This document shows, in pieces, positions 19,552 through 27,535 of a stretch of 64,000 nucleotides of DNA; the stretch's first letter is position 1; each line of letters starts with the position of its first letter. Both the position numbers and the translations under genes were made by a program. Under the pieces are notes generated by a model. It was not told the origin of the DNA, ran no database searches, and was given only the letters and a program-made list of their open reading frames with translations. Where the stretch lies: contig CANLOY010000007.1 of the NCBI GenBank assembly GCA_947493005.1, forward strand, positions 158,137-222,136, read 5' to 3'. Origin of the DNA: an uncultured Roseivirga sp. (lineage in GTDB: Bacteria > Bacteroidota > Bacteroidia > Cytophagales > Cyclobacteriaceae).

Positions 19552-20622
19552 ATGAATAAGAATAGCGAAGAATTTTTAATAAAGTATTTGAATAATGCTT
19601 CTCCAACAGGTTTCGAAAGTTCAGGGCAGCAAATATGGCTTGACTATATCAAACCATATACTGACACTTACTTTACAGACAAATATGGTACAGCGGTGGG
19701 AGTAATTAATCCTGACGCCCCTTACAAGGTAGTAATTGAGGCACATGCTGACGAGATTGCCTGGTTTGTGAACTACATAGGCGATGACGGCTATATTTAT
19801 GTAATTCGAAATGGTGGATCTGATCACCAGATTGCTCCATCAAAGCGTGTTAACCTTCATACAGACAAAGGGGTTGTGAAAGGCGTTTTTGGATGGCCTG
19901 CAATTCACGTAAGAGACAGACAAAATGAAAAAGGTCCTAGTCTGAAAAACATCTTTATTGATGTTGGTGCCTCTTCAAAGCAAGAAGTGTTAGATATGGG
20001 AATCCATGTGGGCACCGTTATTACTTTTGAAGATGAGGTTTTCAAACTCAACAATACCTACTGGTGTGGGAGAGCACTGGATAATAGAATTGGTGGCTTC
20101 ATGATTGCTGAGGTAGCCAGAATGTTGAAAGAGAGCGAAACCGAACTGCCTTTCGGGCTTTATGTTGTAAATGCTGTTCAGGAAGAAATTGGTCTTCGTG
20201 GTGCTGAAATGATTGCAGCGAGAATTAAACCTGATGTAGCTATTGTTACGGATGTTTGTCATGATACACACTCTCCGATGTACGACAAGAAGAGAGATGG
20301 AGATCAGAAAGCTGGTTCAGGGCCTGTCTTAACCTATGGTCCGGCCGTTCACAACAATGTGCTGAACATGTTAATTAATGTAGCTGATGAGCAGAAAATC
20401 GATATCCAAAGATCAGCAGCTTCGCGATCTACGGGTACAGATACCGATGCTTTTGCATACTCCAATGAAGGTGTTCCATCTGCATTAATTTCTCTTCCAC
20501 TGAAATATATGCATACAACGGTGGAAACAGCGCACGAAAAGGATGTTGACGATGTGATTAAGTTGATGTACGAGTTTCTGGTACAACTTCCTGACAATCA
20601 CGATTTCAGTTACCTTAAATAA
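19552..20622 (+). CDS. M42 family metallopeptidase (glutamyl/deblocking aminopeptidase type)
   Basis: Cytosolic dinuclear-metal aminopeptidase of 356 residues. Motifs are NASPTGFESSGQQIW at the N-terminus, VIEAHADEIAWFV (metal His and Asp), WCGRALDNRIGGFMIAE (bridging Asp), VVNAVQEEIGLRGAE (catalytic Glu pair) and VTDVCHDTHSP. The PDZ-like insertion of the family spans roughly 75-165. It lies 38 bases after the carboxylase gene and 2 bases before the next gene. Confidence 0.9.
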   Translation: MNKNSEEFLIKYLNNASPTGFESSGQQIWLDYIKPYTDTYFTDKYGTAVGVINPDAPYKVVIEAHADEIAWFVNYIGDDGYIYVIRNGGSDHQIAPSKRVNLHTDKGVVKGVFGWPAIHVRDRQNEKGPSLKNIFIDVGASSKQEVLDMGIHVGTVITFEDEVFKLNNTYWCGRALDNRIGGFMIAEVARMLKESETELPFGLYVVNAVQEEIGLRGAEMIAARIKPDVAIVTDVCHDTHSPMYDKKRDGDQKAGSGPVLTYGPAVHNNVLNMLINVADEQKIDIQRSAASRSTGTDTDAFAYSNEGVPSALISLPLKYMHTTVETAHEKDVDDVIKLMYEFLVQLPDNHDFSYLK

Positions 20623-20624
20623 AT

Positions 20625-21395
20625 ATGCCGGAGGTTATTGATCAAATGGGACGTAGGGTGCAAGTGCCCGCAAGGCCCCAGCGAATAATCTCCTTAGTTC
20701 CTTCTCAAACCGAATTATTGTTCGATTTAGGTTTAGGAGATCGAGTAGTTGGTATTACTAAATTCTGCATTCACCCAAGAGTTTGGAGAAAATCTAAAAC
20801 TATAGTTGGTGGTACCAAACAGTATAGATTTGATGTGATCAAATCATTGAATCCGGATTTGATTATTGGAAACAAGGAAGAAAATGAAAGAAAAGGCATT
20901 GAAGAGTTAGCCGATGAATACCCTGTATGGATGAGTGATATCAGTACTTTACAAGATGCCATTGAAATGATCAGTTGCGTTGGGAGCTTAACAAACGAAA
21001 GTGAAAAAGCGCTGAGTATTTCAGAGGAAATTCAAAATTCATTGGAATCTTTCAAGGCTAAAGCGATACCAGAAAAAGCACTATATCTTATTTGGAAAAA
21101 GCCATATATGGCAGCTGGTCAGGGGACTTTCATTCATGAAATGCTGAAAGCTGTTGGCTACGAAAATGTAGTTATCAATGAGCGTTATCCTGATTTAAAC
21201 CTTTCAGATATCAAAGAGCTGGCACCAGATACTATCTTGCTTTCCTCAGAACCTTATCCCTTTAAAGAGAAGGATTTTGGAGAGTTGAAGGAACTATTAC
21301 CCGATGTTTCTATTAAACTGGTGGATGGCGAAATATTTAGCTGGTATGGCAGTAGGTTGCTTAAGGCAGCTACTTATTTTAAAACCTTAGTGTAA
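20625..21395 (+). CDS. BtuF-like helical-backbone metal receptor protein without signal peptide
   Basis: Protein of 256 residues with the periplasmic-binding fold of cobalamin/siderophore receptors: RIISLVPSQTELLFDLGLGDRVVGIT, LNPDLIIGNKEENE and AAGQGTFIHEMLKAVGYENV. It lacks any signal peptide or lipobox, and no upstream start could supply one because the M42 stop is 2 bases before. A cytoplasmic or atypically exported protein is therefore likely. No ABC permease lies nearby. Confidence 0.8.
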   Translation: MPEVIDQMGRRVQVPARPQRIISLVPSQTELLFDLGLGDRVVGITKFCIHPRVWRKSKTIVGGTKQYRFDVIKSLNPDLIIGNKEENERKGIEELADEYPVWMSDISTLQDAIEMISCVGSLTNESEKALSISEEIQNSLESFKAKAIPEKALYLIWKKPYMAAGQGTFIHEMLKAVGYENVVINERYPDLNLSDIKELAPDTILLSSEPYPFKEKDFGELKELLPDVSIKLVDGEIFSWYGSRLLKAATYFKTLV

Positions 21396-21401
21396 AAGAA
21401 A

Positions 21402-21424
21402 GGGAGGCCTCCAGCAGACCTCCC
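21402..21424. terminator. Weak hairpin after the BtuF-like gene
   Basis: GGGAGGCCT pairs with AGACCTCCC with one mismatch around a short loop. It lies 6 bases after the stop codon. The following bases (GTATTT) are only weakly T-rich. Confidence 0.45.
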
Positions 21425-21490
21425 GTATTTACGTTACCTAAACACGATAAATGCATTCCGCATTTACAGAGTCGTAACACTCCCAAATTC

Positions 21491-21862
21491 TTAACTATTG
21501 AGCTGGTATGGGTTAAAACAGTTCATACGCTCAATACCCTGACCCTTCCTTTGATCAAAAGAATAAGAGTCAGTAATGCCTTGATTTAAACTATGTACAG
21601 AAAATTCAGAGACTGAATAACGAGCGATGTTTTCAGGTTTTGAATGTGTGTGTCTGTTATAGTTATTAAAAAATATCTTCTCTTTGAAAGTGAAACCAGC
21701 CAGCTCACCAAAAAATGAGTAGTCTTTGGTGAGCTTTTCTGGCGTGCCGGAACCAGCCGACTTAATTTGAACATAACACTTCAGCTCATTCTCCGCGAAG
21801 TAAGAGTTTTGAGTTGTTAGTAATATGCCCAAAAACAGTACGTATACTGCTAGTGGTTTCAT
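21491..21862 (-). CDS. Small secreted protein of unknown function
   Basis: Protein of 123 residues with an N-terminal hydrophobic segment (about 3-18) that reads as a signal peptide, then a polar domain with two Cys (about 29 and 114) that could form a disulfide after export. No family is recognised. It has a plausible promoter of its own and a different direction from the neighbour on the left. I treat it as real because of the signal peptide and promoter. Confidence 0.55.
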   Translation of the reverse strand: MKPLAVYVLFLGILLTTQNSYFAENELKCYVQIKSAGSGTPEKLTKDYSFFGELAGFTFKEKIFFNNYNRHTHSKPENIARYSVSEFSVHSLNQGITDSYSFDQRKGQGIERMNCFNPYQLNS

Positions 21863-21880
21863 ATGTTTAGGTTAATGATT

Positions 21881-21911
21881 CAAATATGGAAAAGATATAT
21901 GTAATTTTCAA
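21881..21911 (-). promoter_or_regulatory. Putative promoter of the small secreted protein
   Basis: On the minus strand TTG (21911-21909) and CATATTTG (21888-21881) stand 20 bases apart. This is one mismatch from TAnnTTTG. The predicted RNA start is about 13 bases before the ATG at 21862. Confidence 0.4.
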
Positions 21912-22062
21912 CATATATTCATAAAAAATTATTTTACTCTTGATTCTGTTAATGAGTGAGAACCAAGAAAAGTGTCTTCTAGAGCTGCTAATTGATGTTT
22001 TGGTAAGGAGAGAAGGATCGAAAAAAGTTTTGGATTGTATAACTAGACGTAAAAACTCATGT

Positions 22063-22088
22063 GTATTATAAAAAAGAGTTTATAATAC
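22063..22088. repeat. AT-rich perfect inverted repeat
   Basis: GTATTATAAA and TTTATAATAC form a perfect 10-bp dyad around a 6-base spacer. It lies 55 bases past the stop of the ABC exporter gene. On the minus strand a short T run follows a few bases later, so a weak terminator is possible. The rest of 21912-22142 shows nothing else I can name. Confidence 0.4.
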
Positions 22089-22142
22089 AAGACTGAGTAT
22101 AACCAGAAGAAAGCCCTGAACTTACTTTTATTCGATGCTTCC

Positions 22143-23894
22143 TTATATTCTTGCCTGATAAGTATATAGCTGGTAGTACCTTCCTTCTTTCGCAATAAGT
22201 TCGTCATGATTTCCTCTTTCAGCAATTTGACCTTCCTCAATAACCAGGATCTGATCTGCCTGCCTGATAGTGCTCAGCCTATGCGCAATTACGAAGGTGG
22301 TTCTTCCTTTCATTAAGCCAGCCAAACTCTTTTGAATAAAGGTTTCACTTTCCGTGTCAAGATTTGAAGTGGCTTCATCAAGAATCAGGATTTTTGGATT
22401 CGCAAGCACCGCTCTGGCGATAGCAATTCTCTGGCGTTGACCACCTGAGAGTTTTACTCCTCGTTCACCAATCAACGTGTCCAGCCCCTCATCGAACCTA
22501 TCCGTGAACTCATGGACATAAGCTGCTTCAACAGCCCTTTGAAGCTCTTCTTCAGATGCATCTGGTCTTGGGAAGAGAATGTTTTCTCTTATTGTGCCCT
22601 CGAAAAGGAAATCGTCTTGAAGGACTACACCCAGGTACTGTCTGTAACTACCTAATTTGACAGTTGAAAGATCGGTATCGTCTAGTGTGACCTTACCACT
22701 TCTAGGGTTTAAGAATGTGGCGACAAGACCAGCGATAGTGGATTTGCCAGAACCTGAAGTACCAACCAAGGCCGTGACACTACCTTTAGGTGCTTGAAAG
22801 CTGATGTTTTTTAGTACCTCTGTATCTTCTTCATAAGCAAAGCTTACATTATCAAATACAATATCCCCTTTGATACTCTGAAGTTCAGTATTCCTCTTGG
22901 GATCTTCATCTTCGGTTGCCATCATCATAATTTCTTCAGTACGATCCAAACCGGCAAAAGCTTCTGTGATTTGTGAACCGATATTCGACATTTGAATTAC
23001 AGGAGCTACTAATATCCCAAGGAAAAGTAGAAATGAGAATAAGTCACCGGTTGTCATCTCGCCATTAAGAACTGCAGTTCCCCCAATTCCCATTATGCCA
23101 ACAGTGGCGACACCTGCCAACAAAAAGATTGCTGAACTGTTGACCAGTGCCGTTGCAGTCAATGTCTTCTTAACATTTTCATAGAGGTCATTCACTCCCT
23201 TTTCGAAAGTTTTTATTTCTTGTCCTTCAGCCCCAAAGCCTTTAATTACCCGAATACCACCGAGGGTTTCAGTAAGTCTGCCGGTAACATTTGCATTAAT
23301 CTCTCCTCTTTTACGAAATGTAGGTCTGAGGTAGCCAAAAGCCTTCATAGTAATAATCCCAAAAATTAAAATAGGGATCAACATATATACTGTTAGTTGC
23401 CAGTTGAGTGTTATCAGAAAGTACAGAACACCCAAAGCGGTAAGCGTGCCACCCACTAGCTGAACTAGACCAGTTCCTACAAGGTTTCTTACGCCCTCAA
23501 CATCAGTCATTATTCGGGAAACTAATGCACCTGACTTATTACTATCGAAGTAGTTAATTGGTAGAGACAGTATCTTTTGCTGTACTTTCACTCTGAGTGT
23601 GGCAATTAGCTTTTGAGCCTGAACACTTAGCAATCTTGTCAAGGCGAAAGAAGAGCTGGATTGTACTACTATGGCTATCATAGTATAAATGAGAATAGTC
23701 CTCAACATAGCACTGTCTCCTTTTACAAGTACATCATCAATAAGGAATTTGGTAGCACGTGGAATTACTAGTGTAGCGGCACTTCTAAACATGATGAGAA
23801 CTAGTCCAACCAGTAATAAACCTTTTCTGGGTAAAATTATTGTCTTAAATACCTGTCCTACAGTAATGTTGTTGAGCTTCTTCTTTTTGGCCAT
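22143..23894 (-). CDS. ABC exporter with fused membrane and ATPase domains (MsbA-like)
   Basis: Protein of 583 residues. Residues 20-310 hold six membrane segments of the type I exporter fold; about 340-583 form the nucleotide-binding domain. Walker A is GTSGSGKST at 378-386, the signature LSGGQ at 482-486, Walker B ILILDE at 502-507 and the H-loop His near 538. Such half-transporters act as homodimers that flip lipid A, lipids or drugs. The substrate is not determined. It stands alone, with the aro region upstream after 94 bases. Confidence 0.9.
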   Translation of the reverse strand: MAKKKKLNNITVGQVFKTIILPRKGLLLVGLVLIMFRSAATLVIPRATKFLIDDVLVKGDSAMLRTILIYTMIAIVVQSSSSFALTRLLSVQAQKLIATLRVKVQQKILSLPINYFDSNKSGALVSRIMTDVEGVRNLVGTGLVQLVGGTLTALGVLYFLITLNWQLTVYMLIPILIFGIITMKAFGYLRPTFRKRGEINANVTGRLTETLGGIRVIKGFGAEGQEIKTFEKGVNDLYENVKKTLTATALVNSSAIFLLAGVATVGIMGIGGTAVLNGEMTTGDLFSFLLFLGILVAPVIQMSNIGSQITEAFAGLDRTEEIMMMATEDEDPKRNTELQSIKGDIVFDNVSFAYEEDTEVLKNISFQAPKGSVTALVGTSGSGKSTIAGLVATFLNPRSGKVTLDDTDLSTVKLGSYRQYLGVVLQDDFLFEGTIRENILFPRPDASEEELQRAVEAAYVHEFTDRFDEGLDTLIGERGVKLSGGQRQRIAIARAVLANPKILILDEATSNLDTESETFIQKSLAGLMKGRTTFVIAHRLSTIRQADQILVIEEGQIAERGNHDELIAKEGRYYQLYTYQARI

Positions 23895-23988
23895 AAAGTG
23901 TTGATTGAATTAAAGCTAAACGCTATGCATGCGAAATTGATTCCAAGATATGGAAAGTAATTTAGCTGACACTTGATTTAAGTCAACT

Positions 23989-25200
23989 TCAGGAAGTGGC
24001 TTTGGCTACATCATCCCAAAAACTAGGATAAGATTTATTGACTACAGAAGGGTCTTCAATGATCACTGGCTGATGAGTGCAAAGTGGAGCAAAGGCCATG
24101 GCCATCCGGTGGTCTTCATAGGTCTTAATACTTACCTCTGGTTGCCCAGGTTCGTATTTTGATTTGATTTCCCAAACACCCTCTTCGGTTTCCTTCAGTT
24201 TAACATTAATCTTTTTAAGCTCCTTTTTAAGTGCCTTGATACGGTCTGTTTCTTTAATACGAAGACTTTCTAAACCTGTCATTTTACAGTCTATGTGTTT
24301 GACTCCACATATTACAGCAACAGTTTGAGCAAGGTCAGGACAATCTGAGAAATCAAACTCGACTTCTTTCTGATGTGGGATTTTCTGAAGCACTACACCA
24401 TCTTCTTCGAAAGTACTCATGACACCCAATTGATTCATGATCCGCACAATAGCAATATCACCTTGTAGAGATTTTTGTCTTAGTCCAAGCAGTTTGATTT
24501 TGGCTTCTTTGGCTAAGGCTACAAAACTAAACCAATAGCTCGCTCCCGACCAGTCCGATTCTACTACATAAGGATATTCTTGATAAGGCTGAGGTTTAAT
24601 CTCAATAGTATTGTTTGTCCAGGTACTTTTGATACCAAACAACTTCATCATGTCAAGCGTCATTTGGATATAAGGTCTGCTACCTATTTTCCCTTTTAGT
24701 TTAAGAACGAGCCCATTGGGTAGGCTAGGGGCAATCATCAGGAGTGCAGAAATATACTGACTACTAACGTCTCCCTTGATGCTTACTTCTTCAGTTTTTT
24801 GATTTTTTATTGGAATGACCTGATGAGGAGGGAAACCATCTTCTTTTAGGTGTTTTACTTTTGCTCCAAGTTGCTTTAGTGCTTTGGTAAGAATTTTAAT
24901 TGGTCTTTCCTGCATTCGATGAGTTCCTGTGAGTATTCTGTTCTTTGTACCCAAAGCGGCATAGGCTGTCAAAAAACGCATGGTGGTACCAGCGTCAAGT
25001 ACATCTAGCGTTTCTTCTTCGCTGGAAAGTAAACGCAGCATAGTTTGCGTATCGCGTGCTTGTGATAGGTTGGTGAGTACGGACTTGTTTCCTGAAAGTG
25101 CGTTAATAATCAGCGCTCTGTTGCTTTCGCTTTTAGAGGCAACAAGTTTGATTTCAACTTCGTGCAGAACAGGTGTATGTTTGATTGCTATGGTTTCCAA
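23989..25200 (-). CDS. aroA: 5-Enolpyruvylshikimate-3-phosphate synthase
   Basis: Sixth step of the shikimate pathway, joining PEP to shikimate-3-phosphate. Of its 403 residues, the motifs are ASKSESNRALI (substrate Lys/Ser/Arg), LDAGTTMRFLTAYAA (PEP/glyphosate loop), GDVSSQYISALLM, SDWSGASYWF and the end block ESLRIKETDRIKAL with EDHRMAMAFAPL. The position equal to E. coli Pro101 is Phe here. It starts 1 base after aroB stops, as the last gene of the attenuated operon. Confidence 0.95.
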   Translation of the reverse strand: METIAIKHTPVLHEVEIKLVASKSESNRALIINALSGNKSVLTNLSQARDTQTMLRLLSSEEETLDVLDAGTTMRFLTAYAALGTKNRILTGTHRMQERPIKILTKALKQLGAKVKHLKEDGFPPHQVIPIKNQKTEEVSIKGDVSSQYISALLMIAPSLPNGLVLKLKGKIGSRPYIQMTLDMMKLFGIKSTWTNNTIEIKPQPYQEYPYVVESDWSGASYWFSFVALAKEAKIKLLGLRQKSLQGDIAIVRIMNQLGVMSTFEEDGVVLQKIPHQKEVEFDFSDCPDLAQTVAVICGVKHIDCKMTGLESLRIKETDRIKALKKELKKINVKLKETEEGVWEIKSKYEPGQPEVSIKTYEDHRMAMAFAPLCTHQPVIIEDPSVVNKSYPSFWDDVAKATS

Positions 25201-25201
25201 G

Positions 25202-26236
25202 TCAGCTTTTCAGTTTTAGGTAAAAGAATAAAGAATCCATTACATCTTTTTCATCTACTGCAATGTCATAGGTAGCTCTTCCAATTTCATATAGAAGTGA
25301 ATGGTTAAGGAAGTTATTGACGTTCTTTTTGTCCTGATACATCAGTTTTATTATAGATGTGAAGTCAGTTTTCTTAATAGTAAGGTCAGGATAAATCCTC
25401 AGAATTGTATTACAAATTTCCGTTAGCTGGTCTTCTTCAAGACTTAATAACTTTTTGGACACATAGGCTTCACAAATCATTCCTATCGCAATGGCCTCAC
25501 CGTGTAGAAGATGGTTGTCTGAGGCCAGATAGAAGCTTTCAATAGCATGACCAATAGTGTGTCCAAAGTTCAGAATCTTTCTGAGTCCTGCTTCTTTTGG
25601 GTCCTCTTTGACTACAGCGTTTTTGATCTCTACCGAATGTGCGATAACGGCACTCCAGTTTTTCTGATTGAGTCCATCAGTGCTGACTTGCGCATAGTAA
25701 TCTTTGTCTACAATCAGACCATGCTTAACCACTTCAGCAAATCCAGACCTTAACTGATTTTCGGGAAGTGTTTTCAGAAACACAGGATCTATGAAAACGG
25801 CTTCTGGGTCTTTAAAGAAACCCAAGTGATTCTTGAAGCCTTGAAAGTCTATACCAAGCTTACCGCCTACATTAGCATCTACAGCTGCCAGTAAGGTGGT
25901 GGGAATGTTGATGAAATCAATTCCTCGTTTATAGGTTACAGCGCAGAAACCACCCATATCTCCAATAACGCCACCTCCCAGGTTTATGAGCAGTGATCTG
26001 CGATCAAATCCATTATCGGTTAGTTCTTTCCAAATCAACTGACAAGTTTCTAAAGTCTTATGGACTTCTCCTGATCGTATTTTAATAAGGGAGTGTTCTG
26101 GAAGGCAATCTTTAACAATGGGGTAGCAATGGGTATAGGTGTTTTCATCCACTAATACAGCTACTTTAGTATGACTACTTTCCTTGAAGAAGCCTTTCAG
26201 GCTCTTGTCAATATGATCTATGAGAATCTGGCTCAT
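25202..26236 (-). CDS. aroB: 3-Dehydroquinate synthase
   Basis: Converts DAHP to 3-dehydroquinate using NAD and a divalent metal. Of its 344 residues, the motifs are DENTYTHCYP, INLGGGVIGDMGGFCAVTYKRGIDFINIPTTLLAAVDANVGGK (NAD/metal core), the conserved Lys/Glu in GFAEVVKHGLI and metal His residues in LNFGHTIGHAIE and LLHGEAIAIGM. It lies between the DAHPS-CM gene (8-base gap) and aroA, so three consecutive pathway steps share one transcript. Confidence 0.95.
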   Translation of the reverse strand: MSQILIDHIDKSLKGFFKESSHTKVAVLVDENTYTHCYPIVKDCLPEHSLIKIRSGEVHKTLETCQLIWKELTDNGFDRRSLLINLGGGVIGDMGGFCAVTYKRGIDFINIPTTLLAAVDANVGGKLGIDFQGFKNHLGFFKDPEAVFIDPVFLKTLPENQLRSGFAEVVKHGLIVDKDYYAQVSTDGLNQKNWSAVIAHSVEIKNAVVKEDPKEAGLRKILNFGHTIGHAIESFYLASDNHLLHGEAIAIGMICEAYVSKKLLSLEEDQLTEICNTILRIYPDLTIKKTDFTSIIKLMYQDKKNVNNFLNHSLLYEIGRATYDIAVDEKDVMDSLFFYLKLKS

Positions 26237-26244
26237 AATTGAAT

Positions 26245-27327
26245 TTAGTGTTTTCCTTCTTTAAGCTGAGCTTCCTGAGTTTTAACCGACTCTTCGTGTA
26301 CAGCAAATAAAAAGCTTTTCATAAACTTTTCAGTCATGTTTTTCTGGACTCCAGACTTAATTCTAGACTCCATTACATCTTGCCACCTGCTAGGCTGGAA
26401 TACGGCCAGGTTATGTTTCTGTTTGTATTCACCAATTTGTTTGATAATCTGAAAGCGATCGGCCAATAGTTCAATAAGTTGTGTGTCTACGAGATCAATC
26501 TTCTGCCTGTATTCATCTAGTTCATTGATAGCTTCAGGGTGCTTGTCCAGTGTTTCTCTGAAACTCAGGTTTTCATATATGATTTTAAGCATGTCGGGAG
26601 TGATCTGCTGCTTGGCATCGCTCCATGCATTATCAGGATCGTGATGAGTTTCAATCATCAAGCCATCCAACCCAAAGTTAATCGCCCTTTGACTCACAGA
26701 AGCAATGATTTCTCGTGTACCACAAATATGACTTGGGTCGCAGACTACAGAAATACCTGGAAGCATCCTTTTTAAGTGAATTGGCATACTCCATTCTGGC
26801 TTGTTACGGTATCTTTTTTCGTACGGATCGGAAAAACCTCTATGAATACCTGCTACTTTTTTAATGCCCACTTTGTTAAGCCTTTCAATGGCTCCAATCC
26901 ACAACTGTAGGTCTGGATTAATAGGATTCTTGACCATTACAGGTATGTCAGTGCCTTTTAATGCTTCGCATATTTCCTGCACTGAAAAAGGGTTTACTGT
27001 GGTTCTGGCACCAATCCATAGTACATCAATGTTTGCTTTGAGGGCAGCTTCTACATGAGCAGTATTGGCTACCTCAACTGTGACAGGTACATTCAATATG
27101 TCTTTGGCATTGTTTATCCATTCCAGTGCTTCAGTACCTATACCTTCGAAAGAGCCTGGTCGGGTTCTGGGTTTCCAAACACCGGCCCTGAACATTTCTA
27201 TATTACTTCCTCTAAGCCCTTTGGCTATACTTTCAACTTGTTGAGCGCTTTCTGCGCTGCAAGGGCCAGCAATTAAAACATGCTCTGATAACCCAAGCCC
27301 CCAATCCTGAATGTCTATAATTTCCAT
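26245..27327 (-). CDS. Bifunctional DAHP synthase / chorismate mutase, attenuated copy
   Basis: Residues 1 to about 265 form a type I-beta (KDO8P synthase-like) DAHP synthase: IAGPCSAES, RAGVWKPRTRPGSFEGIG, ARTTVNPFS, VKNPINPDLQLW, CDPSHICGTRE, LMIETHHDPDNAWSDAKQQI. Residues about 270-360 form an AroQ chorismate mutase helix bundle (LDEYRQKIDLVDTQLIELLADRFQIIKQIGEYK). DAHPS with a C-terminal CM is an established Bacteroidota arrangement. The gene opens the operon with aroB and aroA and is preceded by a Phe/Tyr leader and terminator. A second copy lies upstream at 28068-29168. Confidence 0.93.
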   Translation of the reverse strand: MEIIDIQDWGLGLSEHVLIAGPCSAESAQQVESIAKGLRGSNIEMFRAGVWKPRTRPGSFEGIGTEALEWINNAKDILNVPVTVEVANTAHVEAALKANIDVLWIGARTTVNPFSVQEICEALKGTDIPVMVKNPINPDLQLWIGAIERLNKVGIKKVAGIHRGFSDPYEKRYRNKPEWSMPIHLKRMLPGISVVCDPSHICGTREIIASVSQRAINFGLDGLMIETHHDPDNAWSDAKQQITPDMLKIIYENLSFRETLDKHPEAINELDEYRQKIDLVDTQLIELLADRFQIIKQIGEYKQKHNLAVFQPSRWQDVMESRIKSGVQKNMTEKFMKSFLFAVHEESVKTQEAQLKEGKH

Positions 27328-27337
27328 TTTTTTAAAT

Positions 27338-27368
27338 AAAAAAAGCCCGGTTCAAGTGAACCGGGCTT
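27338..27368 (-). terminator. Attenuator terminator before the DAHPS-CM/aroB/aroA operon
   Basis: On the minus strand AAGCCCGGTTCA pairs perfectly with TGAACCGGGCTT (12 bp, 2-base loop, or fewer pairs with a larger loop). A run of seven T follows (27344-27338). It ends 10 bases before the ATG at 27327, an odd place for a terminator unless it is conditional. Its 5' arm can instead pair with the leader segment 27396-27409. Confidence 0.85.
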
Positions 27369-27455
27369 ATATAATTGTTAGTTAAATTTCTTTACAAGCA
27401 GCGGCTCACCCTTATCAGGCCGATAAAGTAAAAAAAGTAAAAAAACACTGCCGCT
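27356..27455 (-). promoter_or_regulatory. Competing leader structures of a Phe/Tyr attenuator
   Basis: Four segments on the minus strand. Segment 1, AGCGGC (27455-27450), pairs with GCCGCT inside segment 2. Segment 2, GTGAGCCGCTGCTT (27409-27396), pairs with segment 3, AAGCCCGGTTCAC (27368-27356): GUGAGCCG with CGGUUCAC (one G-U) plus GCUU with AAGC. Segment 3 otherwise forms the terminator with segment 4. The 2:3 and 3:4 pairings exclude each other, as in E. coli pheA and trp attenuators. The regulation is inferred from structure only. Confidence 0.75.
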
Positions 27456-27466
27456 ATTCTTTTCAT
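27392..27466 (-). CDS. Aromatic-rich leader peptide
   Basis: A 24-residue open frame on the minus strand from ATG 27466 to TAA 27392-27394. It starts MKRIAAV, then has FFYFFYF (residues 8-14), then IGLIRVSRCL. Seven successive Phe/Tyr codons are what a leader sensing charged tRNA-Phe and tRNA-Tyr needs. The stop codon directly follows segment 2 of the leader RNA, so a terminating ribosome would mask it. It lies 61 bases upstream of the terminator-proximal gap and 139 bases before the DAHPS-CM start. The peptide itself probably has no other role. Confidence 0.8.
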   Translation of the reverse strand: MKRIAAVFFYFFYFIGLIRVSRCL

Positions 27467-27535
27467 GCCTTAAACTTAGATATCTTCTTGAGTACTCAAA
27501 ACTTTTATCTCAAATAATTTAGTAAATCGATTGAA

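Noticed and set aside
27497..27504. Dedicated promoter for the attenuator leader (AAGTTTTG on the minus strand)
   Set aside because: It has one mismatch to the -7 consensus and only TTTA 18 bases upstream. It is plausible, but read-through from the gene upstream is equally possible, so no feature is claimed.
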